Counted from the stretch's first letter, positions 1-7,635 are shown. The stretch is 12,838 nt of DNA from an uncultured Thermomicrobiales bacterium (GCA_902806395.1 CADCWH010000104.1:1-12838), one strand, 5' to 3'. Translations and numbers: made by a program. Notes: generated by a model not told the origin, from the sequence alone.

Positions 1-1528
1 TGTCTACCGGGCCGACCCCGACCGGGCGGCCCACCCGGACCCCGGTCAGTACCCGTATACCCGGGGCATCTACCCGACGATGTACCGGGGGCGACGCTGG
101 ACGATGCGCCAGTACGCCGGGTTCGCCTCGGCCGAGGAGAGTAACCGCCGCTATCGTCTCTTGCTCGAACGGGGCCAGACGGGCCTCAGCGTGGCCTTCG
201 ACCTGCCGACCCAGCTCGGCATGGACTCCGACGACCCGCGCGCCCTGGGGGAAGTGGGCCGGGTCGGCGTGGCGGTCAGCACCGTCGACGACATGCGCCG
301 CCTGTTCGCCGGCATCGACCAGGCAGCGGTGACCACCTCGATGACGATCAACGCCCCGGCCGCGATCTTACTGCTGATGTACCAGATCGTGGCCGAGGAG
401 AAGGGGATCGACCCGGCCCGGCTCGGCGGCACGATCCAGAACGACATCCTGAAGGAGTACGCCGCCCGGGGCACCTACATCTTTCCTCCTCGCCCCTCGA
501 TGCGGCTGGTGACCGATACCTTCGCCTATTGCGCCGAACAGTTACCCGCTTGGAATACCATCTCGGTCTCCGGCTACCACATTCGCGATGCGGGCAGTTC
601 GGCAGCGCAGGAGATCGCCTTCACCCTCGCCAACGGCTTGGCCTATCTGGACGCGGCCCGGACCGCCGGCTTGGACATCGACGCCGTCGCGCCCCGGATG
701 AGCTTCTTCTTCGGGGTCCACTCCACCTTCTTCGAGGAGATCGCCAAGCTGCGGGCCGCCCGCCGCCTGTGGGCCACCCTGGTCCGGGAGCGGTTCGATC
801 CCGACGACCCCCGATCCCTGATGCTGCGCTTCCACGCCCAGACCGGGGGTGTGACGCTGACCGCGCAGCAGCCGCTCAACAACGTGGTGCGGGTCGCCTA
901 CCAGGCGATGGCGGCCGTCCTCGGCGGCACCCAGAGCCTGCACACCAACGGCTACGATGAGGCCCTAGCGATCCCGACCGAGGAGGCGGCCACTCTGGCC
1001 CTCCGGACGCAGCAGATTCTGTCTGAGGAGACGGGGGTGGCGGCCTCGGCCGACCCACTGGCCGGGTCGTATATGGTCGAGGCCCTGACCGACGAGGTCG
1101 AGGCCAAGGCGCTCGAATTAATCCGGGAGATCGACGCGGGCGGCGGCGCGGTCGAGGCGGTCGAGCGTGGCGAGGTCCAGGCGGCCATCGCTGAGACGGC
1201 CTATCGGAAGGAACTGGCCCGGGAGCGGGGTCAGGACCGGATCGTCGGCGTCAACGCCTACCGGTCCGAGGACGGTGCGACCGAGGCCCCGATGGTCCTG
1301 CACCGGCTGGACGCCGAGGCCGTCGAGCGCCAGGTGAGCCGGGTTACCGCCTACCGCGGGGGTCAAGACGCCGAGGGGGTCCAGAACGCGCTGGCAGAGG
1401 TGCGGTCGGCCGCGACTGGCTCGGCGAACCTCCTCCACCCCATGCGGAGGTCCCTGCTGGCCGGGGCGACATTGGGGCAGGTCGTGGCGGTGCTGCGGGA
1501 CGAGTTCGGCCAGTACCGCCCCGGATAG
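1..1528 (+). CDS. mcmA1: Methylmalonyl-CoA mutase, catalytic (large/N-terminal) chain, 5' truncated
   Basis: The reading frame is open from base 2, so the gene begins upstream; 508 codons are present. The enzyme interconverts (R)-methylmalonyl-CoA and succinyl-CoA using adenosylcobalamin in the cytoplasm. Family signatures include [17 protein letters not shown] near the left edge, [29 protein letters not shown] and [11 protein letters not shown]. Residues equivalent to P. shermanii Tyr89 (codon at 113-115), Arg207 (467-469) and His244 (578-580) are all kept. That favours methylmalonyl-CoA over isobutyryl-CoA, whose mutases carry Phe and Gln at the first two positions. The protein stops after the catalytic barrel (ending DEFGQYRPG) with no DxHxxG cobalamin-binding domain, so it needs a separate B12-binding chain, which is not encoded here. 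The carboxyltransferase gene follows 52 bases later on the same strand and supplies the preceding reaction of propionate metabolism. Confidence 0.95.
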   Translation, partial: VYRADPDRAAHPDPGQYPYTRGIYPTMYRGRRWTMRQYAGFASAEESNRRYRLLLERGQTGLSVAFDLPTQLGMDSDDPRALGEVGRVGVAVSTVDDMRRLFAGIDQAAVTTSMTINAPAAILLLMYQIVAEEKGIDPARLGGTIQNDILKEYAARGTYIFPPRPSMRLVTDTFAYCAEQLPAWNTISVSGYHIRDAGSSAAQEIAFTLANGLAYLDAARTAGLDIDAVAPRMSFFFGVHSTFFEEIAKLRAARRLWATLVRERFDPDDPRSLMLRFHAQTGGVTLTAQQPLNNVVRVAYQAMAAVLGGTQSLHTNGYDEALAIPTEEAATLALRTQQILSEETGVAASADPLAGSYMVEALTDEVEAKALELIREIDAGGGAVEAVERGEVQAAIAETAYRKELARERGQDRIVGVNAYRSEDGATEAPMVLHRLDAEAVERQVSRVTAYRGGQDAEGVQNALAEVRSAATGSANLLHPMRRSLLAGATLGQVVAVLRDEFGQYRPG

Positions 1529-1568
1529 GGGCGTGGGCACCGGCCAGGCATGGTCGGTCGGGCGGGGG

Positions 1569-1576
1569 AGAGGTGA
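1569..1576 (+). promoter_or_regulatory. Ribosome binding site for the carboxyltransferase gene
   Basis: The bases AGAGGTGA differ by one from GGAGGTGA, the complement of the 16S rRNA 3' end, and lie just before the GTG at 1581. The alternative GTG at 1533 has no comparable site at a usable distance, and the extra residues it would add are not family-like. This decides the start used here. Confidence 0.6.
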
Positions 1577-1580
1577 GCCG

Positions 1581-3227
1581 GTGGGTGTGGCGGACCGCGA
1601 GACGACGATGACGGCGAACGGGCCAGCCCCCATTGAGGGCGCGGCGTCCCCCGCCGGAGACGGCAGTGTGCCACCGGCGAGTAAGGAGCGGACCAAGGCA
1701 GCCCGGTTCGCGGCGACGCGGTCCGAGCTGGCGGCCCACCACGCGGCGGCCGCCGAGCGACAGGCGGCCCGGGGCAAGCGCGGTGCCCGCGAGCGCGTCC
1801 TGGCCCTGCTTGATCCCGGTACCTTCCTGGAATTGGACCCCCTCGTCCGACACCGGGCTACCGGGCAGGGGATGGAGCGGTCTCGTCCCGCCGGTGACGG
1901 CGTGGTGACCGGTTTTGGGGAGATCGATGGCCGCAAGGTCGCCGTGTTCTCCCAGGACTTCACGGTCTTCGGTGGCTCCCTGGGCGAAGCGTACGCCGAG
2001 AAGATGGTCAAGCTGATGGACCTGGCCGAGCGCTACGGCTGCCCGGTGGTCGGCATCAACGACTCGGCCGGGGCCCGGATCCAGGAGGGGGTCGAGGGGC
2101 TCGCGGGCTACGGCGAGGTGTTCTTCCGCAACGTCCGCGCGTCGGGAGTGATCCCCCAGGTCTCGCTGATCGCCGGGCCCTGCGCGGGTGGTGCCGTCTA
2201 CTCTCCGGCGATGACCGACATCGTGGTGATGGTCGAGGGGACCAGCCAGATGTTCATCACCGGCCCGGACGTCATCAAGACCGTGACTGGCGAGGAGATC
2301 TCGCAGGAAGAGCTGGGTGGCGCCGACGCCCACCACCGGACCAGCGGTGTCGCCCACCTCGTGGCCCGGGACGAGGACGACGCCCTCGATCAGGTCCGCG
2401 ACATCCTCTCGTTCCTGCCCTCGAATAACCTGGACGACCCGCCCCACGTCGAACCGGCAGACGACCCCGGGCGGGAGTCGCCCGCCCTCGATGACCTGGT
2501 GCCCGAGGTCAGCACGCAGCCCTACGACATGCACGACGTGCTGGCCGCGATCCTCGATGATGGGGGGTTCTTCGAGCTGCAGGCCGGGCACGCGGGGAAT
2601 CTGCTCTCGGGGTTCGGTCGCCTGGACGGGCACGTCGTCGGGGTGGTGGCGAACCAGCCGATGGTGCTGGCGGGGACGCTCGACATTGAGGCTAGCGCGA
2701 AGGGTGCCCGCTTCGTCCGACTGTGCGATGCCTTCAACATCCCGCTGGTGACCTTCGTCGACGTGCCCGGCTTCTTGCCCGGCATCGAGCAGGAGCACCG
2801 GGGCATCATCCGCCACGGCTCCAAGCTGCTCTACGCCTACGCCGAGGCAACCGTCCCCAAGCTGACGGTTATCACCCGCAAGGCCTACGGCGGGGCCTAC
2901 GTGGTGATGTGTTCCAAGCACATCGGGGCGGACCTCAACCTGGCCTGGCCGACGGCCGAGATCGCGGTGATGGGACCGGAGGCGGCGGTCGGACTGGTCT
3001 TCCGCCGGGAGATCGCGGCGGCCGCGGACCCCGAATCGCATCGCCAGACACTCATTGCCGCCTACGAAGAGTCGTTCGCCAGTCCCTACCAGGCGGCCAC
3101 CCGGGGCTACATCGACGACGTCATCCTCCCCCGGACGACGCGGCCGACCCTAATCCGAGCGCTGTCCCTGGCCCGCACCAAGCGCGTCGCGACGCCGTCG
3201 CGCAAGCACGGCAACATCCCGCTGTGA
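1581..3227 (+). CDS. pccB: Acyl-CoA (propionyl-CoA) carboxylase, carboxyltransferase beta subunit
   Basis: This is the biotin-dependent carboxyltransferase subunit, about 548 residues from the GTG at 1581; GTG 1533, GTG 1587 and ATG 1608 are alternatives. It moves the carboxyl group from carboxybiotin to the alpha carbon of an acyl-CoA, most likely propionyl-CoA given the mutase gene upstream. It has the two crotonase-like halves of the family. The N-terminal oxyanion-hole segment GPCAGGA is at residues 199-205, the C-terminal segment KAYGGAY at 434-440, and DVPGFLPG lies before the latter. The C terminus RKHGNIPL is also typical. The position after KAYGGAY, where PccB enzymes have Asp (Asp422 in S. 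coelicolor), is Val here. That could widen specificity towards acetyl-CoA. No biotin carboxylase or biotin-carrier gene is in the window. The stop overlaps the next start by one base. Confidence 0.93.
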   Translation: MGVADRETTMTANGPAPIEGAASPAGDGSVPPASKERTKAARFAATRSELAAHHAAAAERQAARGKRGARERVLALLDPGTFLELDPLVRHRATGQGMERSRPAGDGVVTGFGEIDGRKVAVFSQDFTVFGGSLGEAYAEKMVKLMDLAERYGCPVVGINDSAGARIQEGVEGLAGYGEVFFRNVRASGVIPQVSLIAGPCAGGAVYSPAMTDIVVMVEGTSQMFITGPDVIKTVTGEEISQEELGGADAHHRTSGVAHLVARDEDDALDQVRDILSFLPSNNLDDPPHVEPADDPGRESPALDDLVPEVSTQPYDMHDVLAAILDDGGFFELQAGHAGNLLSGFGRLDGHVVGVVANQPMVLAGTLDIEASAKGARFVRLCDAFNIPLVTFVDVPGFLPGIEQEHRGIIRHGSKLLYAYAEATVPKLTVITRKAYGGAYVVMCSKHIGADLNLAWPTAEIAVMGPEAAVGLVFRREIAAAADPESHRQTLIAAYEESFASPYQAATRGYIDDVILPRTTRPTLIRALSLARTKRVATPSRKHGNIPL

Positions 3228-3466
3228 TGACCCTCGATGAAGAGATGGCCGCCGATGAGCCGGCGTGGCGGTTCGAGATCGCCCTCGAACCAACACCGGA
3301 CGAGCGGGACGCGGTGATCGCCGCGTTGGTCGTGATGGGCCTGGAGTCAGGCCCGGAATCGGCCCCGGAGAGCCGGGGGCCGTCGCGCTGGGCGATGGCC
3401 GGTCGCAGGGCGGCGCACGCGGGGATCTCCCAGGCGACGCGTCACGGGTCGCCGGATCGAGGGTAG
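3227..3466 (+). CDS. Putative acyl-CoA carboxylase epsilon-like small subunit
   Basis: A 79-residue protein whose ATG shares its A with the TGA of the carboxyltransferase gene (TGATG), the arrangement of translationally coupled subunits. Residues 15-37 read as a short strand followed by PTPDERDAVIAALVVMG. A Pro/Ser/Glu linker and then SRWAMAGR follow. This matches the layout of the epsilon subunit of actinobacterial acyl-CoA carboxylases (ACC_epsilon): a 'G-x-PT-x-E-E' helix, a variable linker and a C-terminal S-x-W....R motif. In those enzymes the small chain stabilises or activates the AccA/AccD complex. The match is by pattern and position only, since the family is short and poorly conserved. 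An unrelated small protein remains possible, although a real gene is likely given the coupling. The tail from about residue 66 is basic and looks disordered. Confidence 0.6.
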   Translation: MTLDEEMAADEPAWRFEIALEPTPDERDAVIAALVVMGLESGPESAPESRGPSRWAMAGRRAAHAGISQATRHGSPDRG

Positions 3467-3550
3467 GGTGCTACTCGCTGCGTCACGCCATCGTGCGTAC
3501 GTGTCGTATCGGAACGGTCGTCGGGCCGGAGGGCGCAACGGGCAATGCCC

Positions 3551-4138
3551 CTACGGGTCTTCCGCCGCATTCGATCGCTGGAACGGAAACTCCCCCGCCC
3601 GCGCCAGCCGAAGCAAGTCGGCCTCGACGGTCAGGATCCGGGCATGGGTCGCCGGGGCGCTGGTCTCCAGGCCAGATTCGGCTAACTCGTCGTGGTCGCG
3701 AACGGTGATCATGCCGTTGGGGAGGACGATGATGTCCAAGTAGAGGTCGTGCCAGACCAGGGTCGGCGGGTCCGTCGCGAGGTCGAGGGTCGCGGGGTGG
3801 GTGACGTTGGCGTACCAGCCCCGAAGTGTGCCGTCTGGGGCGTGGACGGCGAAGGCGTTGTACCGGGCAACGGGTGAGAAATACTCGATCATCGTGTCCC
3901 CGGGCAGGAAGTCGAGCCCGTCGAGGTGGACCGGTCGATTCACCCAGCGGGCCTCGACCGCAACCCAGCCCGGCGGCACCCGCTCGGTCATGACCCGTCC
4001 CGGGTAGCGCGTCACCTCGGACCCGTCTGGCGCCCACTTCACGACCGTCAGGGATTGACCGGGCGCGAGGCTGGCCCATGCACCGACGAGGTCGCCGGTC
4101 GCCGAGGTCATCATCGGAGAGGACGGACCCGGTGTCAC
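3551..4138 (-). CDS. DUF402 domain protein (possible nucleoside di/triphosphate phosphatase)
   Basis: About 195 residues from GTG 4138; the ATG codons at 4114 and 4111 are alternative starts, and none has a convincing ribosome site. The protein shows the DUF402 core: a beta-rich N-terminal part, GWYANVTHP at 107-115, WHDLYLDIIVLP at 129-140 and RDHDEL at 147-152. Conserved Asp/Tyr/Asn residues in these strands bind divalent metal in characterised relatives, which hydrolyse phosphate esters (staphylococcal and streptococcal nucleoside-phosphate phosphatases, and FomD acting on CMP-phosphonate). The true substrate here is not evident. The GTG start lies one base after the stop of the phosphomannomutase gene, so the two are probably co-transcribed and coupled. 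Its 3' end faces the carboxylase operon across 84 bases, in which I see no strong terminator. Confidence 0.8.
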   Translation of the reverse strand: MTPGPSSPMMTSATGDLVGAWASLAPGQSLTVVKWAPDGSEVTRYPGRVMTERVPPGWVAVEARWVNRPVHLDGLDFLPGDTMIEYFSPVARYNAFAVHAPDGTLRGWYANVTHPATLDLATDPPTLVWHDLYLDIIVLPNGMITVRDHDELAESGLETSAPATHARILTVEADLLRLARAGEFPFQRSNAAEDP

Positions 4139-4139
4139 C

Positions 4140-5534
4140 CTAGTGGCCGCCCGGGCGGCCGCCGATCATGGCTTGGATCTCCCGGGTCCGGGCCGCCAGG
4201 ACATCCGGCGTCTCGGCCTCGACGTTCAGGCGCAGCAGTGGCTGGGTGTTCGAGGAGCGGAGGTTGAACCACCAATCGGGGAACCCGACGGTCAGCCCGT
4301 CCAGGTGGTCGATGGTCGCCCCCGCGGCGGCGAAGTGGGCTTCCACGGCGGCGGAGATGGCAGCCGGGTCATCGACCTCGGTATTGATCTCGCCCGAGCG
4401 GACCCGGGTGTCGAGCGGGGCCAGGACCGCCGAGAGGGGTTGGTTCGCGTCGGAGACCAATTCGAGCACGGTCAGCAGGGCCAGCAGGCCAGAGTCGGCG
4501 TACCAGTTCTCGCGGAAATAGAAGTGGCCCGAATGCTCGCCGCCGAAGACGGCGTCCTCGGTCCGCATCGTGGCCTTGATATACGAGTGGCCGACGCGGG
4601 AGCGGATCGGCCGACCCCCCTCGCGCTCGATCGTCTCGGGCACCGAGCGGGAGCAGATCAGGTTATAGACCACCGCCGCGCCGGGATTGCGGCGAAGTGT
4701 CATCACGCTGACCATCGCCGTCGTCATGTCGCCGCCGATGAACTGGCCCCGTTCGTCGATCAGGAACATCCGGTCGGCATCGCCATCGAAGGCCACCCCC
4801 AAGTCACATGCCTGCTCCATGACGGTCCGCTGTAAGTCCTTGATGTTCGCCGGCTCGATCGGGTTGGCCTCATGGTTCGGGAAACTGCCGTCGAGGTCGA
4901 AGTAGAGGGGGATCACCTCGCAGGGCAAGTCCTTGAAGACGCGGGGCACGGTCGACCCAGCCATCCCATTGCCGGCGTCGATGGCGATTTTGAGCGGCCG
5001 GATCGCGCTGGTATCGACCTGGCCGAGGACGAAGGCGGCATAGTCGTCCAGGACATCGCGCTGGGTCAGGTCGCCGCGCCCGTCCAGTTCGGGGAAGCTG
5101 CCGGCGAGGACGGCATCGCGGATCTTGTCGAGGCCGTCCTCGAGGGAGAGGGCGCGGGCTTCCTGGCGGCAGATCTTGAACCCGTTGTAGTCCGCGGGGT
5201 TGTGGGATGCGGTGATCATCACCCCCGCCCGGTAGCCGAATCGGCCGACCGCGAAATAGAGGGCGTCGGTGGAGACCAAGCCCAGGTCCACCACGTCGGC
5301 ACCGCCATCGCGGATGCCGTCGATCAGGGCGGCTGACAGGGCCGGGCCGGAGAGACGCATGTCGCGGCCGACCGCGACGACCTCGGGGTTCATCGTGGCG
5401 ACCATGGCCCGGCCGATCCGGTAGGCGATCTCGGGCGTCAACTGGTCCGGCACGGTGCCCCGGACATCGTAGGCCTTGAACAGGCTCGCCACCGTCGCGT
5501 CGTCCGGGCCCGTTGTCCCGTGGCCGTCCGCCAT
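4140..5534 (-). CDS. manB: Phosphomannomutase/phosphoglucomutase (alpha-D-phosphohexomutase)
   Basis: This cytoplasmic enzyme moves phosphate between the C1 and C6 positions of hexose phosphates, supplying Man-1-P or Glc-1-P for sugar nucleotides and polysaccharide. It has 464 residues, the usual size. Motifs appear in family order: KAYDVRG at 20-26, the active-site loop TASHNP with phospho-Ser110, the metal loop DGDADR at 250-255, the sugar-binding loop GEHSGH at 332-337 and the phosphate-binding loop RSSNTQP at 426-432. All key residues are intact. The start is the ATG at 5534, because a GGAGG lies 8 bases before it (5543-5547 on this strand); the frame stays open upstream only because of high GC. 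The GEHSGH loop is the ManB/AlgC type and does not decide between mannose and glucose. The downstream DUF402 gene starts one base after this stop. Confidence 0.95.
   Translation of the reverse strand: MADGHGTTGPDDATVASLFKAYDVRGTVPDQLTPEIAYRIGRAMVATMNPEVVAVGRDMRLSGPALSAALIDGIRDGGADVVDLGLVSTDALYFAVGRFGYRAGVMITASHNPADYNGFKICRQEARALSLEDGLDKIRDAVLAGSFPELDGRGDLTQRDVLDDYAAFVLGQVDTSAIRPLKIAIDAGNGMAGSTVPRVFKDLPCEVIPLYFDLDGSFPNHEANPIEPANIKDLQRTVMEQACDLGVAFDGDADRMFLIDERGQFIGGDMTTAMVSVMTLRRNPGAAVVYNLICSRSVPETIEREGGRPIRSRVGHSYIKATMRTEDAVFGGEHSGHFYFRENWYADSGLLALLTVLELVSDANQPLSAVLAPLDTRVRSGEINTEVDDPAAISAAVEAHFAAAGATIDHLDGLTVGFPDWWFNLRSSNTQPLLRLNVEAETPDVLAARTREIQAMIGGRPGGH
4145..4160 (-). repeat. Perfect 16-bp GC palindrome at the end of the phosphohexomutase gene
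   Basis: GGCCGCCCGGGCGGCC reads identically on both strands and sits in the last codons of the phosphohexomutase gene (encoding part of GRPGGH), seven bases before the DUF402 GTG. It has no loop. It may be a coding coincidence of Gly/Arg/Pro codons, or may influence expression across the gene junction. Confidence 0.5.
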
Positions 5535-5885
5535 CTTGCCCGCCTCCCGTCCCGTTTCCACCCGTCCGCCGGTGTCCGGCGCGATCATGGCACGGCCCGG
5601 GTGCGACGGGCAAGGGGTGCCCACGGGCTGGGTCCTCCGGTCAGGAGAGGAGGGGACCGGGTCGGCGGCACGGTGAGGGAGGAGGCGTTTCTGGGTGACG
5701 ATCCGGTCTCTGCCTCGCGTGGCCTGGTGACGCGGTGTGAGGGTGGGTCACAAGTACACTTGGCCGCGAAACCTCCAGCCGCTCGGGTGAGCGGCGCATT
5801 GCCCCGGGTCTCACCCCGCCGTTCCGGTGTGCGGCGCCCCCGGGGAGCAGGAAGGCCAATCGACCCGTTGGGAGCCGTGACTTCG
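5535..5885. other. Divergent intergenic region between phosphohexomutase and PHP genes
   Basis: A 351-base gap between divergently transcribed genes, which should hold both promoters. Frames are open on both strands but show no protein-like conservation. I found no convincing -35/-10 pair. Two small symmetric elements are present: CAAGT-AC-ACTTG at 5751-5762, a candidate operator with 5-bp arms, and GGGTGAG (5785-5791) pairing with CTCACCC (5810-5816) around an 18-base loop. Neither is long enough to be sure it is more than chance in such GC-rich DNA. Confidence 0.4.
5543..5547 (-). promoter_or_regulatory. Ribosome binding site for the phosphohexomutase gene
   Basis: GGAGG on the minus strand, 8 bases before ATG 5534. 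It decides the start in place of upstream in-frame codons. Confidence 0.7.
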
Positions 5886-6992
5886 ATGACCGAAACCGCC
5901 ATGACCGCGCCGAGCGCCACCACCGCCACCCTTTCGGTCCCCGGCGACGCCGCCGTCGATCTCCACCTCCATACCCACGCGAGCGACGGGGCCTGGACTC
6001 CGGAGGGTTTGGTCGATCACCTGGTCGAGAGGGGGTTCCGGGTCGTCTCCGTCTGCGACCACGACACGCAGTGGTCGGTGCCCGAAGTGACGCGTCTGGG
6101 CACGGAGCGGGGACTGTACGTCGTCCCCGGCGTCGAGGTCACCACCCGCTGGTCGGACCGCCAGTGGCACCTGCTGGTCTACGGCATCGTCCCCGGGCGG
6201 ACCGACGAGGCGGCCGCGCCGTTCCAGGCGCTGCTAGCTGAGACGGACACCCAACTGCAGCGTCTGGCGGCTGACGCCCGCGACCGGTACGTGGCAGCCG
6301 GCAAGGACTTGCCCGGCCTGGCGGACCTCCATGCCGACCGGCCGATGTGGCCCTACCATGTCCTGATGGCCGCGATCGGGGCCGGGCACGTCAAGGACCT
6401 CAAGGAGGCGGCCGAGACCCTGGTCTCGCTCGGCGGCGAGTTCACGGCCGACCAACCGCTCGAGCGGGTCGTCGAGGCCGCTCACCTCGCGGGCGGGATC
6501 TGCGTGGTGGCCCACCCGGGACGGAGCGATTCGGTCGGGGTGATGACGGCTGCCGACCTGGACCGGATGCTGGAGACGATTCCCCTCGATGGCCTGGAGG
6601 GGCACTATCGGTCATACACCGACGAGCAAACCGCGCTCTACCGGGGCCTGGCCGCCGACCGGGGCATGCTGATCTCCTGCGGGTCCGACTCTCACGCGCT
6701 GGGCAAGCCGGTCGATCCCCGTCCCTGGCAAGCCCGCTGGTGCGCCGGCCTCCTGGCCCGACTCGGGGTGGCGGTCACCCCTGACCACCCTGGGGAGCGG
6801 GCGTGGGCCTGCGGGCGCGACCCGCTGGCTGTGATACCGGAGCCCGAGAAGCCCGCAGGTCCGGCTACCACCGCCGAGGGGAGCGACGTGGGGACCCCCA
6901 CCGGTGATCAGCGGGCCTCAGACCCACCGGCCGAGGTCCTGACCGACGTCGCGGCTCGTGTCGACGCCGCCGAGGTCCCCTCCCCGTCATGA
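5886..6992 (+). CDS. PHP-domain phosphoesterase, TrpH/YciV-like
   Basis: A metal-dependent phosphoesterase of the PHP family, 368 residues. The nearest characterised group is E. coli TrpH (RNase AM/YciV), which acts on 3',5'-nucleoside bisphosphates and short RNA 5' ends. Metal ligands appear in family order: H-x-H and SDG in DLHLHTHASDG (His27, His29, Asp34), DHDT (Asp58, His59), GVEVT (Glu84), WHLLVYG (His95), His158 in the TrpH insert region, AHPG (His210) and GSDSH (Asp268, His270). The domain ends near residue 310. The last ~50 residues are rich in Pro, Ala, Thr and acidic residues, look disordered, and are absent from TrpH (about 293 aa). Start choice: ATG 5886 is 11 bases after GGAG; GTG 5877 is too close to that site, and ATG 5901 is possible. 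The gene ends four bases before a strong hairpin. The exact substrate is not deducible. Confidence 0.88.
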   Translation: MTETAMTAPSATTATLSVPGDAAVDLHLHTHASDGAWTPEGLVDHLVERGFRVVSVCDHDTQWSVPEVTRLGTERGLYVVPGVEVTTRWSDRQWHLLVYGIVPGRTDEAAAPFQALLAETDTQLQRLAADARDRYVAAGKDLPGLADLHADRPMWPYHVLMAAIGAGHVKDLKEAAETLVSLGGEFTADQPLERVVEAAHLAGGICVVAHPGRSDSVGVMTAADLDRMLETIPLDGLEGHYRSYTDEQTALYRGLAADRGMLISCGSDSHALGKPVDPRPWQARWCAGLLARLGVAVTPDHPGERAWACGRDPLAVIPEPEKPAGPATTAEGSDVGTPTGDQRASDPPAEVLTDVAARVDAAEVPSPS

Positions 6993-6996
6993 CCGC

Positions 6997-7036
6997 GGGA
7001 ACCGGCGCTGGCCACATTGGGTCAGCGCCGGTTCCC
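6997..7036. terminator. Hairpin after the PHP gene (14-bp perfect stem)
   Basis: GGGAACCGGCGCTG at 6997-7010 pairs perfectly with CAGCGCCGGTTCCC at 7023-7036 around a 12-base loop, starting four bases after the PHP stop. No T-run follows, so it may act with the second hairpin just downstream or protect the mRNA 3' end. Confidence 0.65.
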
Positions 7037-7042
7037 AAGACA

Positions 7043-7075
7043 GAGACCCCTCCCGGCCGAGCCGGGAGAGGTCTC
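7043..7075. terminator. Second hairpin, likely bidirectional terminator between convergent genes
   Basis: A 15-bp stem with one mismatch (7043-7057 with 7061-7075) around the triloop CGA. On the plus strand it is followed by ATTCGTTTGG and on the minus strand by TGTCTTGGG, so both sides are modestly T-rich. It lies between the ends of the plus-strand PHP gene and the minus-strand response regulator and could stop transcripts from both. Confidence 0.7.
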
Positions 7076-7117
7076 ATTCGTTTGGTCACATGGTCGGGTG
7101 TCGACTCGCGGCCTGGG

Positions 7118-7477
7118 TCAGGTCGGCACCTTCGCCGTTGCTCCAGCGATCACGCCGAGCATGTGGTCGATGTCGAATGGCTTGGGAATGAATGTGGTGT
7201 CCTTGGTCCGCGGCGTGACCGCGGCGCTCATCAGGACCACGGGGATCGAGAACCCTCGCTCACGAAGGCGGCTGACGAGCGCCAGGCCATCCAGCTTGGG
7301 CATCATCACGTCAGACAAGATGAGGTCAGGCGGATTCTTGGTGACCGACTCTAACGCGGCGAGGCCATCGTAGGCTCGACGGACCGCGTAGCCCTCCTCT
7401 TCGAGCAGCTCGGCCAAGAGGTCCACGATATACTGTTCGTCATCCACGATGAGTACGGTCACAGGTCGTCCAGGCAT
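7118..7477 (-). CDS. Single-domain response regulator (CheY-like receiver)
   Basis: A 119-residue protein consisting only of a receiver domain, with no DNA-binding or enzyme output. Key residues are present: the acidic pair Asp12-Asp13 (VDDE), phosphoacceptor Asp56 in LILSDVMMP, Ser84 in the conserved Thr/Ser position (VVLMSAA) and Lys99 in FIPKPF. It should accept phosphate from a histidine kinase and signal by protein-protein contact, or serve in a phosphorelay. No kinase is encoded within the window, so it is an orphan here. The start is ATG 7477, with no clear ribosome site; GTG five codons in is possible. Its gene faces the PHP gene, with two hairpins between them, and its upstream region is shared with the divergent hydrolase gene. 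Confidence 0.93.
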   Translation of the reverse strand: MPGRPVTVLIVDDEQYIVDLLAELLEEEGYAVRRAYDGLAALESVTKNPPDLILSDVMMPKLDGLALVSRLRERGFSIPVVLMSAAVTPRTKDTTFIPKPFDIDHMLGVIAGATAKVPT

Positions 7478-7594
7478 TCGTGGGAACCAAGGTGTCAGGG
7501 TGCGAGGTCGCCACTGGCATTAGGGGCCTACGGCGCCGGGACATCCGGGTCCCCCGAAGGGTCGCAATATCAATGCCCGGGACGCACGTTTGGT

Positions 7595-7635
7595 GCTCCC
7601 CGATAACCGGGGACTGGTCACCGTCGCTCCCCGAT
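7595..7635 (+). repeat. Direct repeat GCTCCCCGAT upstream of the hydrolase gene
   Basis: Two exact 10-base copies at 7595-7604 and 7626-7635, 31 bases apart start to start (about three helical turns), lie within the last 70 bases before the hydrolase ATG. The first copy also forms CCCCG-ATAAC-CGGGG. They lie in the 183-base gap between the divergent response regulator and hydrolase genes and could be regulator half-sites. No convincing promoter hexamers were found. Confidence 0.45.

Noticed and set aside
1533..1580. Upstream GTG start for the carboxyltransferase
   Set aside because: It lacks a suitable ribosome site and adds 16 residues unlike the family; GTG 1581 has an almost perfect site.
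1344..3041. A 565-codon open frame on the minus strand opposite the carboxyltransferase gene
   Set aside because: Its Arg/His/Pro-rich product has no family features. It is an expected antisense shadow of a conserved gene in GC-rich DNA.
3467..3550. Possible terminator between the carboxylase operon and the DUF402 gene
   Set aside because: Only a four-pair GGGC-AAT-GCCC element is present, too weak to call.
5785..5816. GGGTGAG/CTCACCC inverted repeat as a possible riboswitch or attenuator
   Set aside because: Only seven pairs with an 18-base loop. No known riboswitch core motif (cobalamin box, glycine, c-di-GMP) was found around it.
5520..5885. Extension of the PHP protein about 120 residues upstream
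   Set aside because: The frame is open only because of high GC. The extension is Arg/Pro-rich and overlaps the start of the divergent phosphohexomutase gene, whereas the PHP domain begins shortly after ATG 5886.
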